This document shows, piece by piece, positions 50,537 through 60,307 of a stretch of DNA of 64,000 nucleotides. Positions within the stretch are counted from its first letter, which is position 1, and each line of letters begins with the position of its first letter. The translations under genes and the position numbers were made by a program. Source of the DNA: Arhodomonas sp052060015 (GTDB lineage Bacteria; Pseudomonadota; Gammaproteobacteria; Nitrococcales; Nitrococcaceae); NCBI RefSeq assembly GCF_052060015.1, contig NZ_JBPODZ010000005.1, positions 62,001 to 126,000 of the forward strand. Reading direction: 5' to 3'. The notes beneath the pieces were generated by a model. That model was not told the DNA's origin, did no database searches, and saw only the letters and a list, made by a program, of their open reading frames with translations.

Positions 50537-52641
50537 GAATGGCTGCGCCCTGGCAGTTCCGAGATGTCTGCTACCGCCAGGAAGGCGTCGGCGAGGCGGT
50601 GCAACAGCGCCAAACGGTTATCCCGGACCCGCTCATCCTCCGCCATCACCAACACTCCCTCAAAAAACGCGTCCACGGGGCCAGCGAGACCGGCGAGATG
50701 TTCCAGCGCTGTGTCGTAATCACCCCTTGCTACCGAGCGTTCCACCGCGTCCCGTGCGTTGCCCAGCGCCTCGTGAAGGGTGTGCTCCTCGGGGTTTTCG
50801 AGAAGGCGCGGGTCCGGGACCCCCGCCTCCCCTTGGATGCCGGCCTTGCGTAGGATGTTGCGGATCCGTTTATTGGCCTCGGCGAGGCCGGCGGCTTCGG
50901 GGCGTTCCAGGAACCGCTGACAGGCCATGACTCGCCGATCGAAATCCACGACGCTGGCGACGGGGCCGTCGTCCCCGTGCAGCGCGCGTACCGCGGCGAA
51001 GACCTCTGCTGGTAATCCCTGCTCTAGGTACCAGGCACGTAGTCGCTCGACGGTGAACTCCATCACCGGCCCCACCTGGGCATCGCCATCGAGGCCGCCG
51101 GGCAGGTTATCCGCAGCGGCGGCGAATAGCTCCCGCAGGGAGATATCCCGCTGTGATTCCAGCAGGGTACGGGCGAGTCCGAGGGCGGCGCGCCGGAGTC
51201 CGAAGGGATCCTTGGCACCGCGAGGTGCCTTCCCGATGGCGAATATCCCCACTAGCGTATCGGCGCGCTCCGCGACCGCGAGGAGTTGGCCCAGGGGAGT
51301 CGCCGCCACGTGATCACCGGCGGAGCGGGGACGGTAGACCTCGTCGAGGGCCATGCAGAGCGCCTCCGGCTCACCGTCCTCTCGAGCGTAGTAGCGACCC
51401 ATCACGCCCTGGAGATCCGGGAACTCGTCCACCATTTCCGTGAGCAGATCCGCCTTGGCCAGCCAGGCGGCACGCTCGGCCAGGGCCGTATCGATGCCAA
51501 AATCACCGGCGAAGCGACGGGCCAGCGCGGCTACCCGGGCGCTCTTGTCGTATAGCGTCCCGAGGGCCTTCTGAAAGACTACCGATGCCAGCCCCTCGAC
51601 ACGCTCCGCCAGCGGTGTCCGCCGATCCTGATCCCAGAAGAAGGCGGCGTCCGCCAGCCGCGGGCGGATGACACGCTCGTTACCGGCGATCACCTGACGG
51701 GGGTCGCGGCTCTCGATATTGGCCACCGCGACGAAACGCGGCATTAATCGCCCATCCGGCCCGCGCACCGGGAAATAACGTTGGTGGCCCTCCATACTGG
51801 AGATCAGCGCCTCCTCCGGCACCCGCAGGAAATCCTCGTCAAAGCCCCCGCTCAGGGCCACCGGCCATTCCACCAGTGCGGTCACCTCCTCGAGCAGGGG
51901 TTCGCGGATTACCGCTTCACCCCCATCGCCCCGTGCCACGTCGAGAACCCCGGAGCGGATGTGTTCCCGGCGCTGGTCGAAGTCCGCCAGTACCCGGCCG
52001 GGGTCGCGGAGTGTGTCCGCATAGTCGCGGGGGTGGGCGATGGCGAGGGGATCCGGGTGGTGGAACCGGTGGCCGCGGCTGTAGGTATCGCTATCGAGCT
52101 CCAGCAGCCGGGCGGGCACCACTTCGGTGCCGAGCTTGATCAGCAGCCAGTGGGCCGGGCGGACGAAGGTCTCGTCGCTGTCCCCCCAACGCATCCGTTT
52201 GGGGATGGGTAGCCGGCTGAGGGCATGCCCGATGATCCCGGGCAGGAGGCCGGCGGTTTCGCTGCCCGGCTCCACGCCCCGGTAGGCGAGCCGTTCCCCC
52301 TTCTCCGTTTCCACGCGCACAAGCTCCGCCACGGCTACGCCACAGGAACGCGCGAACCCTTCCGCTGCCCGTGTCGGTTCACCTTCGCTGTCGAAGGCGG
52401 CGGCAACGGCCGGTCCCAGGCGCTCTATCTCACGGTCCGGCTGGCGTAGCGCCACCTCCGGGATATGCACGGCAAGCCGTCGCGGGGTGGCGTACGGCTG
52501 CGCCGTTCCGCGGCTGATCCCGGCCTGGTCCAGGCCGTCGGCCACGGCCTCGGCAAAGCTGGTCATCAGCTCACGCAGCGCGGTAGGCGGCAGCTCTTCG
52601 GTACCGAGCTCGATAAGGAGGTCGTCGCGGGTCTCGCTCAT
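50533..52641 (-). CDS. glyS: Glycyl-tRNA synthetase beta subunit
   Basis: 702 residues, tRNA-binding chain of the alpha2beta2 glycyl-tRNA synthetase. Starts MSETRDDLLIELGTEELPP; conserved RFVAVANIESRDPRQVIAGNERVIRPRLADA (read in pieces), FFWDQDRRTPL, and a DALR-like anticodon-binding C-terminus. Overlaps glyQ by 4 nt. Confidence 0.96.
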   Translation of the reverse strand: MSETRDDLLIELGTEELPPTALRELMTSFAEAVADGLDQAGISRGTAQPYATPRRLAVHIPEVALRQPDREIERLGPAVAAAFDSEGEPTRAAEGFARSCGVAVAELVRVETEKGERLAYRGVEPGSETAGLLPGIIGHALSRLPIPKRMRWGDSDETFVRPAHWLLIKLGTEVVPARLLELDSDTYSRGHRFHHPDPLAIAHPRDYADTLRDPGRVLADFDQRREHIRSGVLDVARGDGGEAVIREPLLEEVTALVEWPVALSGGFDEDFLRVPEEALISSMEGHQRYFPVRGPDGRLMPRFVAVANIESRDPRQVIAGNERVIRPRLADAAFFWDQDRRTPLAERVEGLASVVFQKALGTLYDKSARVAALARRFAGDFGIDTALAERAAWLAKADLLTEMVDEFPDLQGVMGRYYAREDGEPEALCMALDEVYRPRSAGDHVAATPLGQLLAVAERADTLVGIFAIGKAPRGAKDPFGLRRAALGLARTLLESQRDISLRELFAAAADNLPGGLDGDAQVGPVMEFTVERLRAWYLEQGLPAEVFAAVRALHGDDGPVASVVDFDRRVMACQRFLERPEAAGLAEANKRIRNILRKAGIQGEAGVPDPRLLENPEEHTLHEALGNARDAVERSVARGDYDTALEHLAGLAGPVDAFFEGVLVMAEDERVRDNRLALLHRLADAFLAVADISELPGRSHS

Positions 52642-53540
52642 GCTGTCTCGTCCTTCGCGCTATCCATCAGGGGGAACCCGAGGGCCTCGCGGGCGGCGTA
52701 GTAGCCCTCCGCGACCCGGCGCGCCAGGTTGCGGACCCGCAGGATATAGGCCTGGCGCTCGGTCACCGACAGGGCGTGCCGGGCATCCAAGAGGTTGAAT
52801 GTGTGCGAGGCCTTCAGCGCCTGCTCGTAGGCGGGCAGCGGCAGACCGGCCTCCGACAGGCGGATGCTTTCGCGCTCGCAGGTCTCGAACCAATGGAAGA
52901 GGCTGGCGACATCCGCATGCTCGAAGTTGTAGGCGGACTGCTCGCGCTCGTTCTGCAGGAATACGTCGCCGTAGGTCACCGTGCCCGCCGGGCCCTCCGT
53001 CCAGACCAGGTCATAGACGCTGGCCTTGTCCTGCAGGTACATCGCGATCCGCTCGAGCCCGTAGGTGATCTCCCCGGTCACCGGGCGGCAGTCCAAGCCC
53101 CCGGCCTGCTGGAAATAGGTGAACTGGGTGATCTCCATGCCGTTAAGCCAAACCTCCCAGCCGAGACCCCATGCACCCAGGGTCGGCGATTCCCAGTCGT
53201 CTTCCACGAAGCGGATGTCGTGGACCAGCGGATCGACGCCGAGCGCCTCGAGGGAACCCAGGTACTGGTCCTGGATGTCCAGGGGCGAGGGCTTGAGCAC
53301 CACCTGGAACTGGTAGTAGTGCTGCAGGCGGTTGGGGTTCTCACCGTAACGGCCGTCGGTGGGCCGGCGCGAGGGCTGGACATAGGCGGCGTTCCAGGGT
53401 TCCGGGCCGATGGAGCGCAGGAACGTCGCGGGGTGGAAGGTGCCCGCGCCCACCTCCATGTCCAGCGGCTGCAGGACCACGCAGCCGCGTTGGGCCCAGT
53501 AACGCTGCAGTTCCAGGATGAGCTGCTGAAAGGTGATCAT
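52638..53540 (-). CDS. glyQ: Glycyl-tRNA synthetase alpha subunit
   Basis: 300 residues, catalytic chain. MITFQQLILELQRYWAQRGC, then PLDMEVGAGTFHPATFLR and YGENPNRLQHYYQFQV; close to the E. coli length (303). Start ATG 53540 with GAGG upstream; the open frame to 53732 covers the divergent control region. First gene of glyQ-glyS-gmhB-plsC. Confidence 0.96.
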   Translation of the reverse strand: MITFQQLILELQRYWAQRGCVVLQPLDMEVGAGTFHPATFLRSIGPEPWNAAYVQPSRRPTDGRYGENPNRLQHYYQFQVVLKPSPLDIQDQYLGSLEALGVDPLVHDIRFVEDDWESPTLGAWGLGWEVWLNGMEITQFTYFQQAGGLDCRPVTGEITYGLERIAMYLQDKASVYDLVWTEGPAGTVTYGDVFLQNEREQSAYNFEHADVASLFHWFETCERESIRLSEAGLPLPAYEQALKASHTFNLLDARHALSVTERQAYILRVRNLARRVAEGYYAAREALGFPLMDSAKDETA

Positions 53541-53600
53541 TGCCTCGCCATCCCAATGGGGCATGGATTGCCCGGCTCGGACCGGGGGAGAAAATCGCAG

Positions 53601-53606
53601 AGTATA
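53601..53606 (-). promoter_or_regulatory. Possible -10 of glyQ
   Basis: Minus strand TATACT, 61 bp before the glyQ ATG; the -35 17-18 bp upstream is weak. Confidence 0.4.
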
Positions 53607-53649
53607 CCGTGGGGAACGATCGCCGGGACAGGGCAGCGTAGGGCCCGTT

Positions 53650-53666
53650 TGCACTATACTAGTGCA
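53650..53666. promoter_or_regulatory. NtrC-binding site upstream of glnA
   Basis: TGCACTATACTAGTGCA is a perfect dyad with the NtrC spacing (TGCAC-N7-GTGCA); with one flanking base each side it is 53649-53667. It lies about 120 bp upstream of the sigma54-like -24 element, a normal enhancer distance. Confidence 0.85.
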
Positions 53667-53782
53667 ACTGGTGCCCAGGATTGCACCACATTGAATCGCG
53701 CTGCCCCTGTTTGGGGTCCCGCCGCGGGGCATACCTGGGTGGTACTTTTATATTATATTGATTTTCCGGTTTATTTTTAATC

Positions 53783-53798
53783 TGGCACGGAATATGTA
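53783..53798 (+). promoter_or_regulatory. Sigma54-like promoter of glnA
   Basis: TGGCACG (53783-53789), four bases, then ATGTA (53794-53798). The -24 GG is perfect, but the -12 element has GT where GC is usual, at the right 10-bp spacing. The ATG is 47 bp downstream of it. Confidence 0.65.
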
Positions 53799-53845
53799 TT
53801 CCTGGTCCGTGAACCGTTTTCGAACCACCAATCCGGAGGTAGCCC

Positions 53846-55261
53846 ATGTCCCGCACCGCCGAGGATGTCCTCAAGCTCATCGAAGAGAACGAAATCAAGT
53901 TTGTGGACTTCCGCTTTACCGATACCAAGGGCAAGCAACAACATGTCACCGTCCCGGCGTCGACCCTGGACGAGGAAACCTTCGAGTCGGGCAAGATGTT
54001 CGACGGCTCCTCCATCTCCGGCTGGAAGGGCATCAACGAGTCGGACATGATCATGATGCCCGACCCGGAGACCGCGGTCATCGACCCCTTCTACGAGGAA
54101 CCCACGGTCAACTTGGTCTGCGACATCATCGAGCCCGGCACCATGCAGGGCTATGAGCGTGATCCCCGCTCCATCGCGCGTCGCGCCGAGGCCTATCTGC
54201 AGTCCACCGGGGTTGGCGATATGGCCCTATTCGGCCCGGAGCCCGAGTTCTTCGTGTTCGACGACGTCCGCTGGGGCGCGAGCATGAGCGGTAGCTTCTA
54301 TAAGATCGACTCCCAGGAGGCGGAGTGGAACTCCGAGCGGGTCTATACCGACGGCAACATGGGCCATCGGCCGGGAGTAAAGGGCGGCTACTTCCCGGTC
54401 CCGCCGGTGGACAGCCTCCACGACATGCGTGCGGCCATGTGTCTGGCCCTGGAGGAAATGGGCCAGGCGGTGGAGGTCCACCACCATGAGGTCGCTACCG
54501 CCGGCCAGTGCGAGATCGGCACGCGGTTCAACACCCTCGTGAAGAAGGCGGACGAGGTCCAGACCCTGAAGTACGTGGTCCATAACGTCGCCCATGCCTT
54601 CGGCAAGACCGCCACCTTCATGCCCAAGCCCCTCGTGGGGGACAACGGCAGCGGTATGCATGTGCATCAGTCCATTGGGAAGACCGGCGAGGCCCTGTTC
54701 GCCGGTGACCAGTACGGTGGGCTCTCGGAGACAGCGCTGTACTACATCGGTGGCGTCATCAAGCACGCCAAGGCCATCAACGCCTTCGCCAACGCCTCCA
54801 CCAACAGTTACAAGCGCCTGGTGCCCGGCTTTGAGGCCCCGGTGCTGCTGGCCTACTCCGCGCGCAACCGCTCCGCCTCGGTGCGCATCCCCTGGGTATC
54901 GAGCCCCAAGGCGCGGCGGATCGAGATCCGCTTCCCCGATAGCACCGCCAACCCCTATCTGGCCTTTGCGGCGATGCTGATGGCGGGCCTCGATGGCATC
55001 CAGAACAAGATCCATCCCGGCGACGCCATGGATAAGGACCTCTACGACCTCCCCGCCGAGGAGGAGGCCGAGATCCCCAAGGTGGCGTTCTCCTTCGAGG
55101 AGGCGCTGGCGGCCTTGGATACCGACCGCGCCTTCCTCACCGCCGGCGGTGTGTTCACTGACGACGTCATCGACGCCTACATCGAGCTCAAGGGGGAAGA
55201 GGTCCAGCAGCTGCGTATGACCACCCACCCGATGGAGTTCGACCTCTACTACAGCGTGTAG
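53846..55261 (+). CDS. glnA: Glutamine synthetase, type I
   Basis: 471 residues, class I-beta GS: glutamate + NH4+ + ATP to glutamine. KMFDGSSISGWKGINESDM near ~50-68, metal and substrate motifs GPEPEFFVFD, NGSGMHVHQS, KRLVPGFEAPV and the ATP-binding region. The adenylylation Tyr sits in DLYDLPAEEEAEI (~395-407), so regulation by GlnE is likely. GGAGGT precedes the ATG. Upstream are the NtrC site and the sigma54-like promoter. Confidence 0.97.
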   Translation: MSRTAEDVLKLIEENEIKFVDFRFTDTKGKQQHVTVPASTLDEETFESGKMFDGSSISGWKGINESDMIMMPDPETAVIDPFYEEPTVNLVCDIIEPGTMQGYERDPRSIARRAEAYLQSTGVGDMALFGPEPEFFVFDDVRWGASMSGSFYKIDSQEAEWNSERVYTDGNMGHRPGVKGGYFPVPPVDSLHDMRAAMCLALEEMGQAVEVHHHEVATAGQCEIGTRFNTLVKKADEVQTLKYVVHNVAHAFGKTATFMPKPLVGDNGSGMHVHQSIGKTGEALFAGDQYGGLSETALYYIGGVIKHAKAINAFANASTNSYKRLVPGFEAPVLLAYSARNRSASVRIPWVSSPKARRIEIRFPDSTANPYLAFAAMLMAGLDGIQNKIHPGDAMDKDLYDLPAEEEAEIPKVAFSFEEALAALDTDRAFLTAGGVFTDDVIDAYIELKGEEVQQLRMTTHPMEFDLYYSV

Positions 55262-55268
55262 GTCCTCC

Positions 55269-55299
55269 GTGCCCGGATGCCGGGCCGGCATCCGGGCAC
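55269..55299 (+). terminator. Strong hairpin after glnA
   Basis: A perfect 13-bp stem GTGCCCGGATGCC/GGCATCCGGGCAC (55269-55281 with 55287-55299), 5-nt loop, no T-tract. A second smaller stem AAGCGCC/GGCGCTT (55333-55349) followed by TAGATT may be a weak terminator before the next gene. Confidence 0.55.
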
Positions 55300-55361
55300 C
55301 GGTAGTGGTAGGGCATCCGCCGTGGCTGGACGAAGCGCCGCGGGCGCTTTAGATTGCGGGT

Positions 55362-55904
55362 ATGTACCGATGGATATCGATCCCCTTCCTGCTGCTTCTC
55401 CTCCTCGCTACCGGTGCGGCCATTGGCGCGGAGGTCTACCGTTGGGTGGACGAGGACGGCAAGGTCCATTTCGGCGACCGTCCGCCGGAGGAGGCGGAAC
55501 GCCTGGACATCGGCTCCCCCTCCGTGGCGGACCCTGTGGCCGTACCCGAGCGCTCACCGCCGGCTGGCGAGGAACAACCGGCGGGCGAGGAGGCGGTGGA
55601 CTACAGTGTCCGCATCGATGCGCCGGCCGACGAGACCACGGTGCGGGACAACGTGGGCCGCGTGCGTATGAGCCTGGATGTGCGTCCGGAGCTCGGTTCC
55701 GAGCATCGTATCGTGGTCCTGGTCAACGGCAGCCCCGTGGAGGGCGGACCCTTCGAGGAGGCCGACATCGAGGTGCAGGGCCTGCACCGCGGCACCCACG
55801 AGCTCCAGGCGCTGCTCCGCGACGCCGAGGGCCGTACCCTCGCCCGCAGCGGGACCGTCACCATTTACCTCCATCAGGCCTCCGCGCTCTTCCCCAATCG
55901 CTGA
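55362..55904 (+). CDS. DUF4124-domain secreted protein
   Basis: 180 residues. Signal peptide (WISIPFLLLLLLATGAAIG, ~3-21) followed by the DUF4124 motif EVYRWVDEDGKVHFGDRPP (~24-42), a Pro/Glu-rich linker and a beta-rich C-terminal half (Ig-like by appearance). Function unknown. Related genes lie between glnA and ntrB in other gammaproteobacteria. Whether it is expressed with glnA is unclear because of the hairpins between them. Confidence 0.8.
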   Translation: MYRWISIPFLLLLLLATGAAIGAEVYRWVDEDGKVHFGDRPPEEAERLDIGSPSVADPVAVPERSPPAGEEQPAGEEAVDYSVRIDAPADETTVRDNVGRVRMSLDVRPELGSEHRIVVLVNGSPVEGGPFEEADIEVQGLHRGTHELQALLRDAEGRTLARSGTVTIYLHQASALFPNR

Positions 55905-55934
55905 ACCGGCCGCGGTATGTTCGCGGCAGCCGAA

Positions 55935-55953
55935 TTGCACCATAATGGTGCAA
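55935..55953. promoter_or_regulatory. NtrC-binding site upstream of ntrB
   Basis: TTGCACCATAATGGTGCAA contains TGCACCATAATGGTGCA (55936-55952), a perfect match to the NtrC consensus. It ends 36 bp before the ntrB ATG, suited to autoregulation. Confidence 0.9.
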
Positions 55954-55988
55954 ACGGAGACCCCGGTCGCGTCTGTGGGAGAGGCCCG

Positions 55989-57031
55989 ATGAGCACCCCG
56001 GTCGGTGACAATCCCATCCTCGAGCATCTCGCCACGGCGGTGATCGTCGTGGATGCCCGTGACCGGATCACCGAGCTGAACCCGGCGGCCGAGAGCCTGC
56101 TGCGCATCAGCGCCCGACAGGTGACCGGGGTGGCCATCGGGGAAGCGCTACCGGGGCTGGATGGGCTTGCCGGGGCCCTCTCCCGGGCCCGCAGCCAGGG
56201 CAGCAGCTTCACCGACCGGGAGCACCGCCTTGCCCTCGGCGGCGAGTGGGTGACCCTGGACTGCTCGGTCACCCCTCTGCCCGATGGTGGGCTCGTCCTG
56301 GAGCTCGCCCAGCTGGACCGGCATCTGCGTATCAGCCGGGAGCATCAGCTCATCGCGCAGAACCAGGCCATCCGCGAGCTGATTCGCGGCCTGGCCCACG
56401 AGATCAAGAACCCCCTGGGCGGGCTGCGCGGGGCGGCGCAGCTGCTCGAGCGCGAGCTCGAGGATCAGCGCCTGCGCGAGTATACGGCGGTGATCATCGG
56501 CGAGGCGGACCGGCTACGAGGCCTTGTCGACGGGTTGCTCGGCCCCAGCACCCGGGCGCGTCGCGAGACGGTGAACCTCCACGAGGTCCTGGAGCGCGTC
56601 CGCCACCTGGCGAGCGCGGAGGCCCCCGCCGCGGTAAGATTTCGGCGGGACTACGATCCCTCCATTCCGCCGCTTCAGGGTGTTCGCGACCAGCTCCTGC
56701 AGGCCCTGCTCAACCTGGTCCGCAACGCCCTGCAGGCCGTCGACGGTCACGGCACCATTACCCTGCGTACCCGGACCCAGCGGCGTTTCACCATCGGCGA
56801 TGTGCCCCACCGGCTGGTCGCGCGGATCGATGTCATCGATGACGGTCCCGGGATCCCGCCGGAGCTCATCGAGCGGATCTTCTATCCGATGATCACCTCG
56901 CGTCCCGAAGGCAGCGGCATCGGCCTCCCCATCGCCCAGAACCTGGTGGCCCAGCACGGTGGGCTCATCGAGTGCGAGAGCGAGCCGGGGAACACCCAGT
57001 TCACCGTATGGCTCCCCCTGGAGGACGGCGA

Positions 57032-57035
<4 letters not shown>
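55989..57035 (+). CDS. glnL: Nitrogen regulation sensor kinase NtrB (GlnL)
   Basis: 348 residues, cytoplasmic. N-terminal PAS domain (~8-115; ILEHLATAVIVVDARDRI), H-box RGLAHEIKNPLGGLRGAAQL (His ~138), N-box LLNLVRNALQAV, G1 VIDDGPGIPPE, G2 SGIGLPIAQNLVAQHGG. It phosphorylates NtrC under nitrogen limitation, controlled by PII. GGGAGAGG lies before the ATG 55989; the frame is open to 55917 across the NtrC box. It overlaps ntrC by 4 nt. Confidence 0.95.
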
Positions 57036-58441
<1,406 letters not shown>

Positions 58442-58454
58442 CCGTGGTATCCGC

Positions 58455-58751
58455 TCAGTTGTCCTTCAACTCGACCTCCACGAACCACAACTCGCGGTCG
58501 CCGGCGTTGATCACGTTGTGCTCGGTGCCGGCGCGGCGCTGGTAGGAGACACCGGCGGACAGGGTCGCCCGGTTCTCGCCGGAGGCATCCACGATCTGCA
58601 GCAAGCCGTCGGTCCCGGGGACCACGATGTAGTCATATTCGTGGCGATGCCATCCGGTCTCACCGCCCGGCGGGAACGTCCAGCGGGTGATACGGACGCG
58701 GTCGTCATCGCACTGTAGGTCGGCGTGGGCCTGGGGGCGGTTTTCGGGCAT
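58455..58751 (-). CDS. Small cupin-domain protein
   Basis: 98 residues, single cupin barrel. Motif 1 WTFPPGGETGWHRHEYDYIVV (His-X-His-X5-Tyr region, ~24-44) and motif 2-like AGTEHNVINAGDRELWFVEV (~74-93). Metal ligands His35, His37 and His78 appear present. Substrate unknown. The frame is open to 59795 but that part is antisense to sseA. It is convergent with ntrC, with 13 bp between the stops. Confidence 0.78.
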   Translation of the reverse strand: MPENRPQAHADLQCDDDRVRITRWTFPPGGETGWHRHEYDYIVVPGTDGLLQIVDASGENRATLSAGVSYQRRAGTEHNVINAGDRELWFVEVELKDN

Positions 58752-58868
58752 GACGCGGTTCCCTGCTGCTCGGTGTCGTTCCCAGTCTATCGCGGCGAGG
58801 GCTCCCTTGCGCTGCCTGCCTGCAGGGATATCCTGAGCGCAGGACCCACAGCGGCGAGGGATACCGGA

Positions 58869-59732
58869 ATGCGCTGGACGACACTGATCGACGTGGAAGA
58901 GCTGCGCTCGGCGCCGGGCGCCGGTGACTGGGTGGTGGTGGACTGCCGCTTCGATCTTTCCGACCCCGAGGCCGGTCGGCGGGCCTGGCAGCGGGGGCAT
59001 ATCCCCGGCGCGGTGTTCGCCGATCTCGACCGCGACCTCTCGGGCCCGGTGAACGAGCGCACCGGCCGCCATCCCCTGCCGGATACCGACGCCCTGGGCG
59101 CATGGCTGGAGCGCCACGGTATCGGCGACGACACTCAGGTGGTGGCCTACGACGACGGCCCGGGTGCCATGGCGGCGCGATTTTGGTGGCTGCTGCGCTG
59201 GCTCGGCCACGAGCCGGTGGCGGTGCTCGACGGCGGCATCGCGGCCTGGCGGGCCGCTGGTGGGGGCGTCACCGACGAGGCCCCCGAACCGGCGCCGCGC
59301 CGGTTCCGGCCGCGTCCGGGCTCCATGCCCGTGGTGGAGACCGATACCCTGGCCGACGGGCTGGAGGGTTTCTGCGTGGTGGATGCGCGCAGCGCCGAGC
59401 GCTACCGCGGGGAAGAGGAGCCCATCGATCCAGTGGCTGGCCATGTCCCCGGTGCCCTGTCCCGGCCCTTCAACGCGAACCTGGACGAGGACGGGCGTTT
59501 CCTCCCGGTCGAAGAGCTCCGTGCCCACTGGGCGCCGATCCTCGAGAACGCCCGCGGGCGGCCGGTGGTGGCCATTTGCGGTTCCGGGGTGAGCGCGTGC
59601 CATCACGTGCTCGCCCTGACCCATGCCGGGCTCGGTCCGGCCGCCCTCAATCCCGGCTCCTGGTCGGAATGGATCCGCGATCCCACCCGGCCCGTGGCCG
59701 TGGGGGATGAGAGCCGGGCCGCCGAGGGGTGA
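58869..59732 (+). CDS. sseA: 3-mercaptopyruvate sulfurtransferase
   Basis: 287 residues, two rhodanese domains. N-terminal domain inactive; C-terminal domain catalytic, with the active Cys in ICGSGVSACHHVLAL (~236-250). CGSGV(S/T)A is the mercaptopyruvate rather than thiosulfate loop. It transfers sulfur to cyanide or thiols. The stop overlaps the next gene's GTG. Confidence 0.9.
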   Translation: MRWTTLIDVEELRSAPGAGDWVVVDCRFDLSDPEAGRRAWQRGHIPGAVFADLDRDLSGPVNERTGRHPLPDTDALGAWLERHGIGDDTQVVAYDDGPGAMAARFWWLLRWLGHEPVAVLDGGIAAWRAAGGGVTDEAPEPAPRRFRPRPGSMPVVETDTLADGLEGFCVVDARSAERYRGEEEPIDPVAGHVPGALSRPFNANLDEDGRFLPVEELRAHWAPILENARGRPVVAICGSGVSACHHVLALTHAGLGPAALNPGSWSEWIRDPTRPVAVGDESRAAEG

Positions 59733-60298
59733 CCGACCCCTGGCGGCATGCCGTCGGCTTCGATGACGCGCCCTTCGAGCGTGACAGGGATACACCCGTG
59801 CTCTTGGTGGGCGCCGTGTACGCGGGGGCCCGCCTCGACGGGGTGATCAGCACCTGCGCGCAACCGGACGGCGACGACGCCACCGCCGCCATCGCCCAGT
59901 GCGTCAATGCCAGCCGTCACGCCACCGGCCTCCGGGTGATCTTCCTCCAGGGCATCGCCGTGGGCGGTTTCAACGTGATCGATCTCCCGGCCCTCGCCGC
60001 TGCCACCGGGAAGGCGGTGATTGCCGTTGCCCGCCGCCGTCCGCGCTATCTCGCCATCGCCCGTGCCCTCCACCGCCGGGTCCCCGGCGGCGCCGGCAAA
60101 TGGCAACGGCTGCGTGCCGCCGGGCCCATGCAAGCGGTGGCCGGCGTATGGGTCCAGGCGGCGGGGCTCGAGGATCCACGGGTGCTCTCGGGGCTGATAT
60201 CCTCCCATCAGCGTTATTCCCGGATCCCGGAGCCGCTGCGCGCCGCTCACCTGATCGCCGGCGGCGTGGTCTCCGGGGAGTCCCGGGCCCGTGTCTAG
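59729..60298 (+). CDS. DUF99 (endonuclease V-like fold) family protein
   Basis: 189 residues. VGFDDAPFERDRDTPVLLVGAVYAG (~9-33) and LQGIAVGGFNVIDLPAL (~73-89) are the DUF99 signatures. This family is mainly archaeal and its function is unproven; its fold is related to endonuclease V, but the catalytic residues here were not checked. Start GTG 59729 overlapping the sseA stop (GTGA), so the two are probably co-translated. Confidence 0.72.
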   Translation: MTDPWRHAVGFDDAPFERDRDTPVLLVGAVYAGARLDGVISTCAQPDGDDATAAIAQCVNASRHATGLRVIFLQGIAVGGFNVIDLPALAAATGKAVIAVARRRPRYLAIARALHRRVPGGAGKWQRLRAAGPMQAVAGVWVQAAGLEDPRVLSGLISSHQRYSRIPEPLRAAHLIAGGVVSGESRARV

Positions 60299-60307
60299 GA
60301 GGCAACG

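Larger units (their letters stand above)
53541..53845. other. 305-bp divergent control region glyQ/glnA
   Basis: Holds the glyQ -10 (minus strand), an NtrC site, and the sigma54-like glnA promoter, described separately. An AT-rich stretch (53744-53780) precedes the sigma54-like element. A further NtrC half-site TTGCACCA lies at 53681-53688. Confidence 0.7.

Noticed and set aside
53681..53697. Second full NtrC site before glnA
   Set aside because: Only the left half (TTGCACCA) fits; the right half diverges, so it is noted as a half-site.
58752..59795. Long N-terminal extension of the cupin gene
   Set aside because: It is antisense to sseA and lacks any family similarity; the cupin fits in 98 residues.
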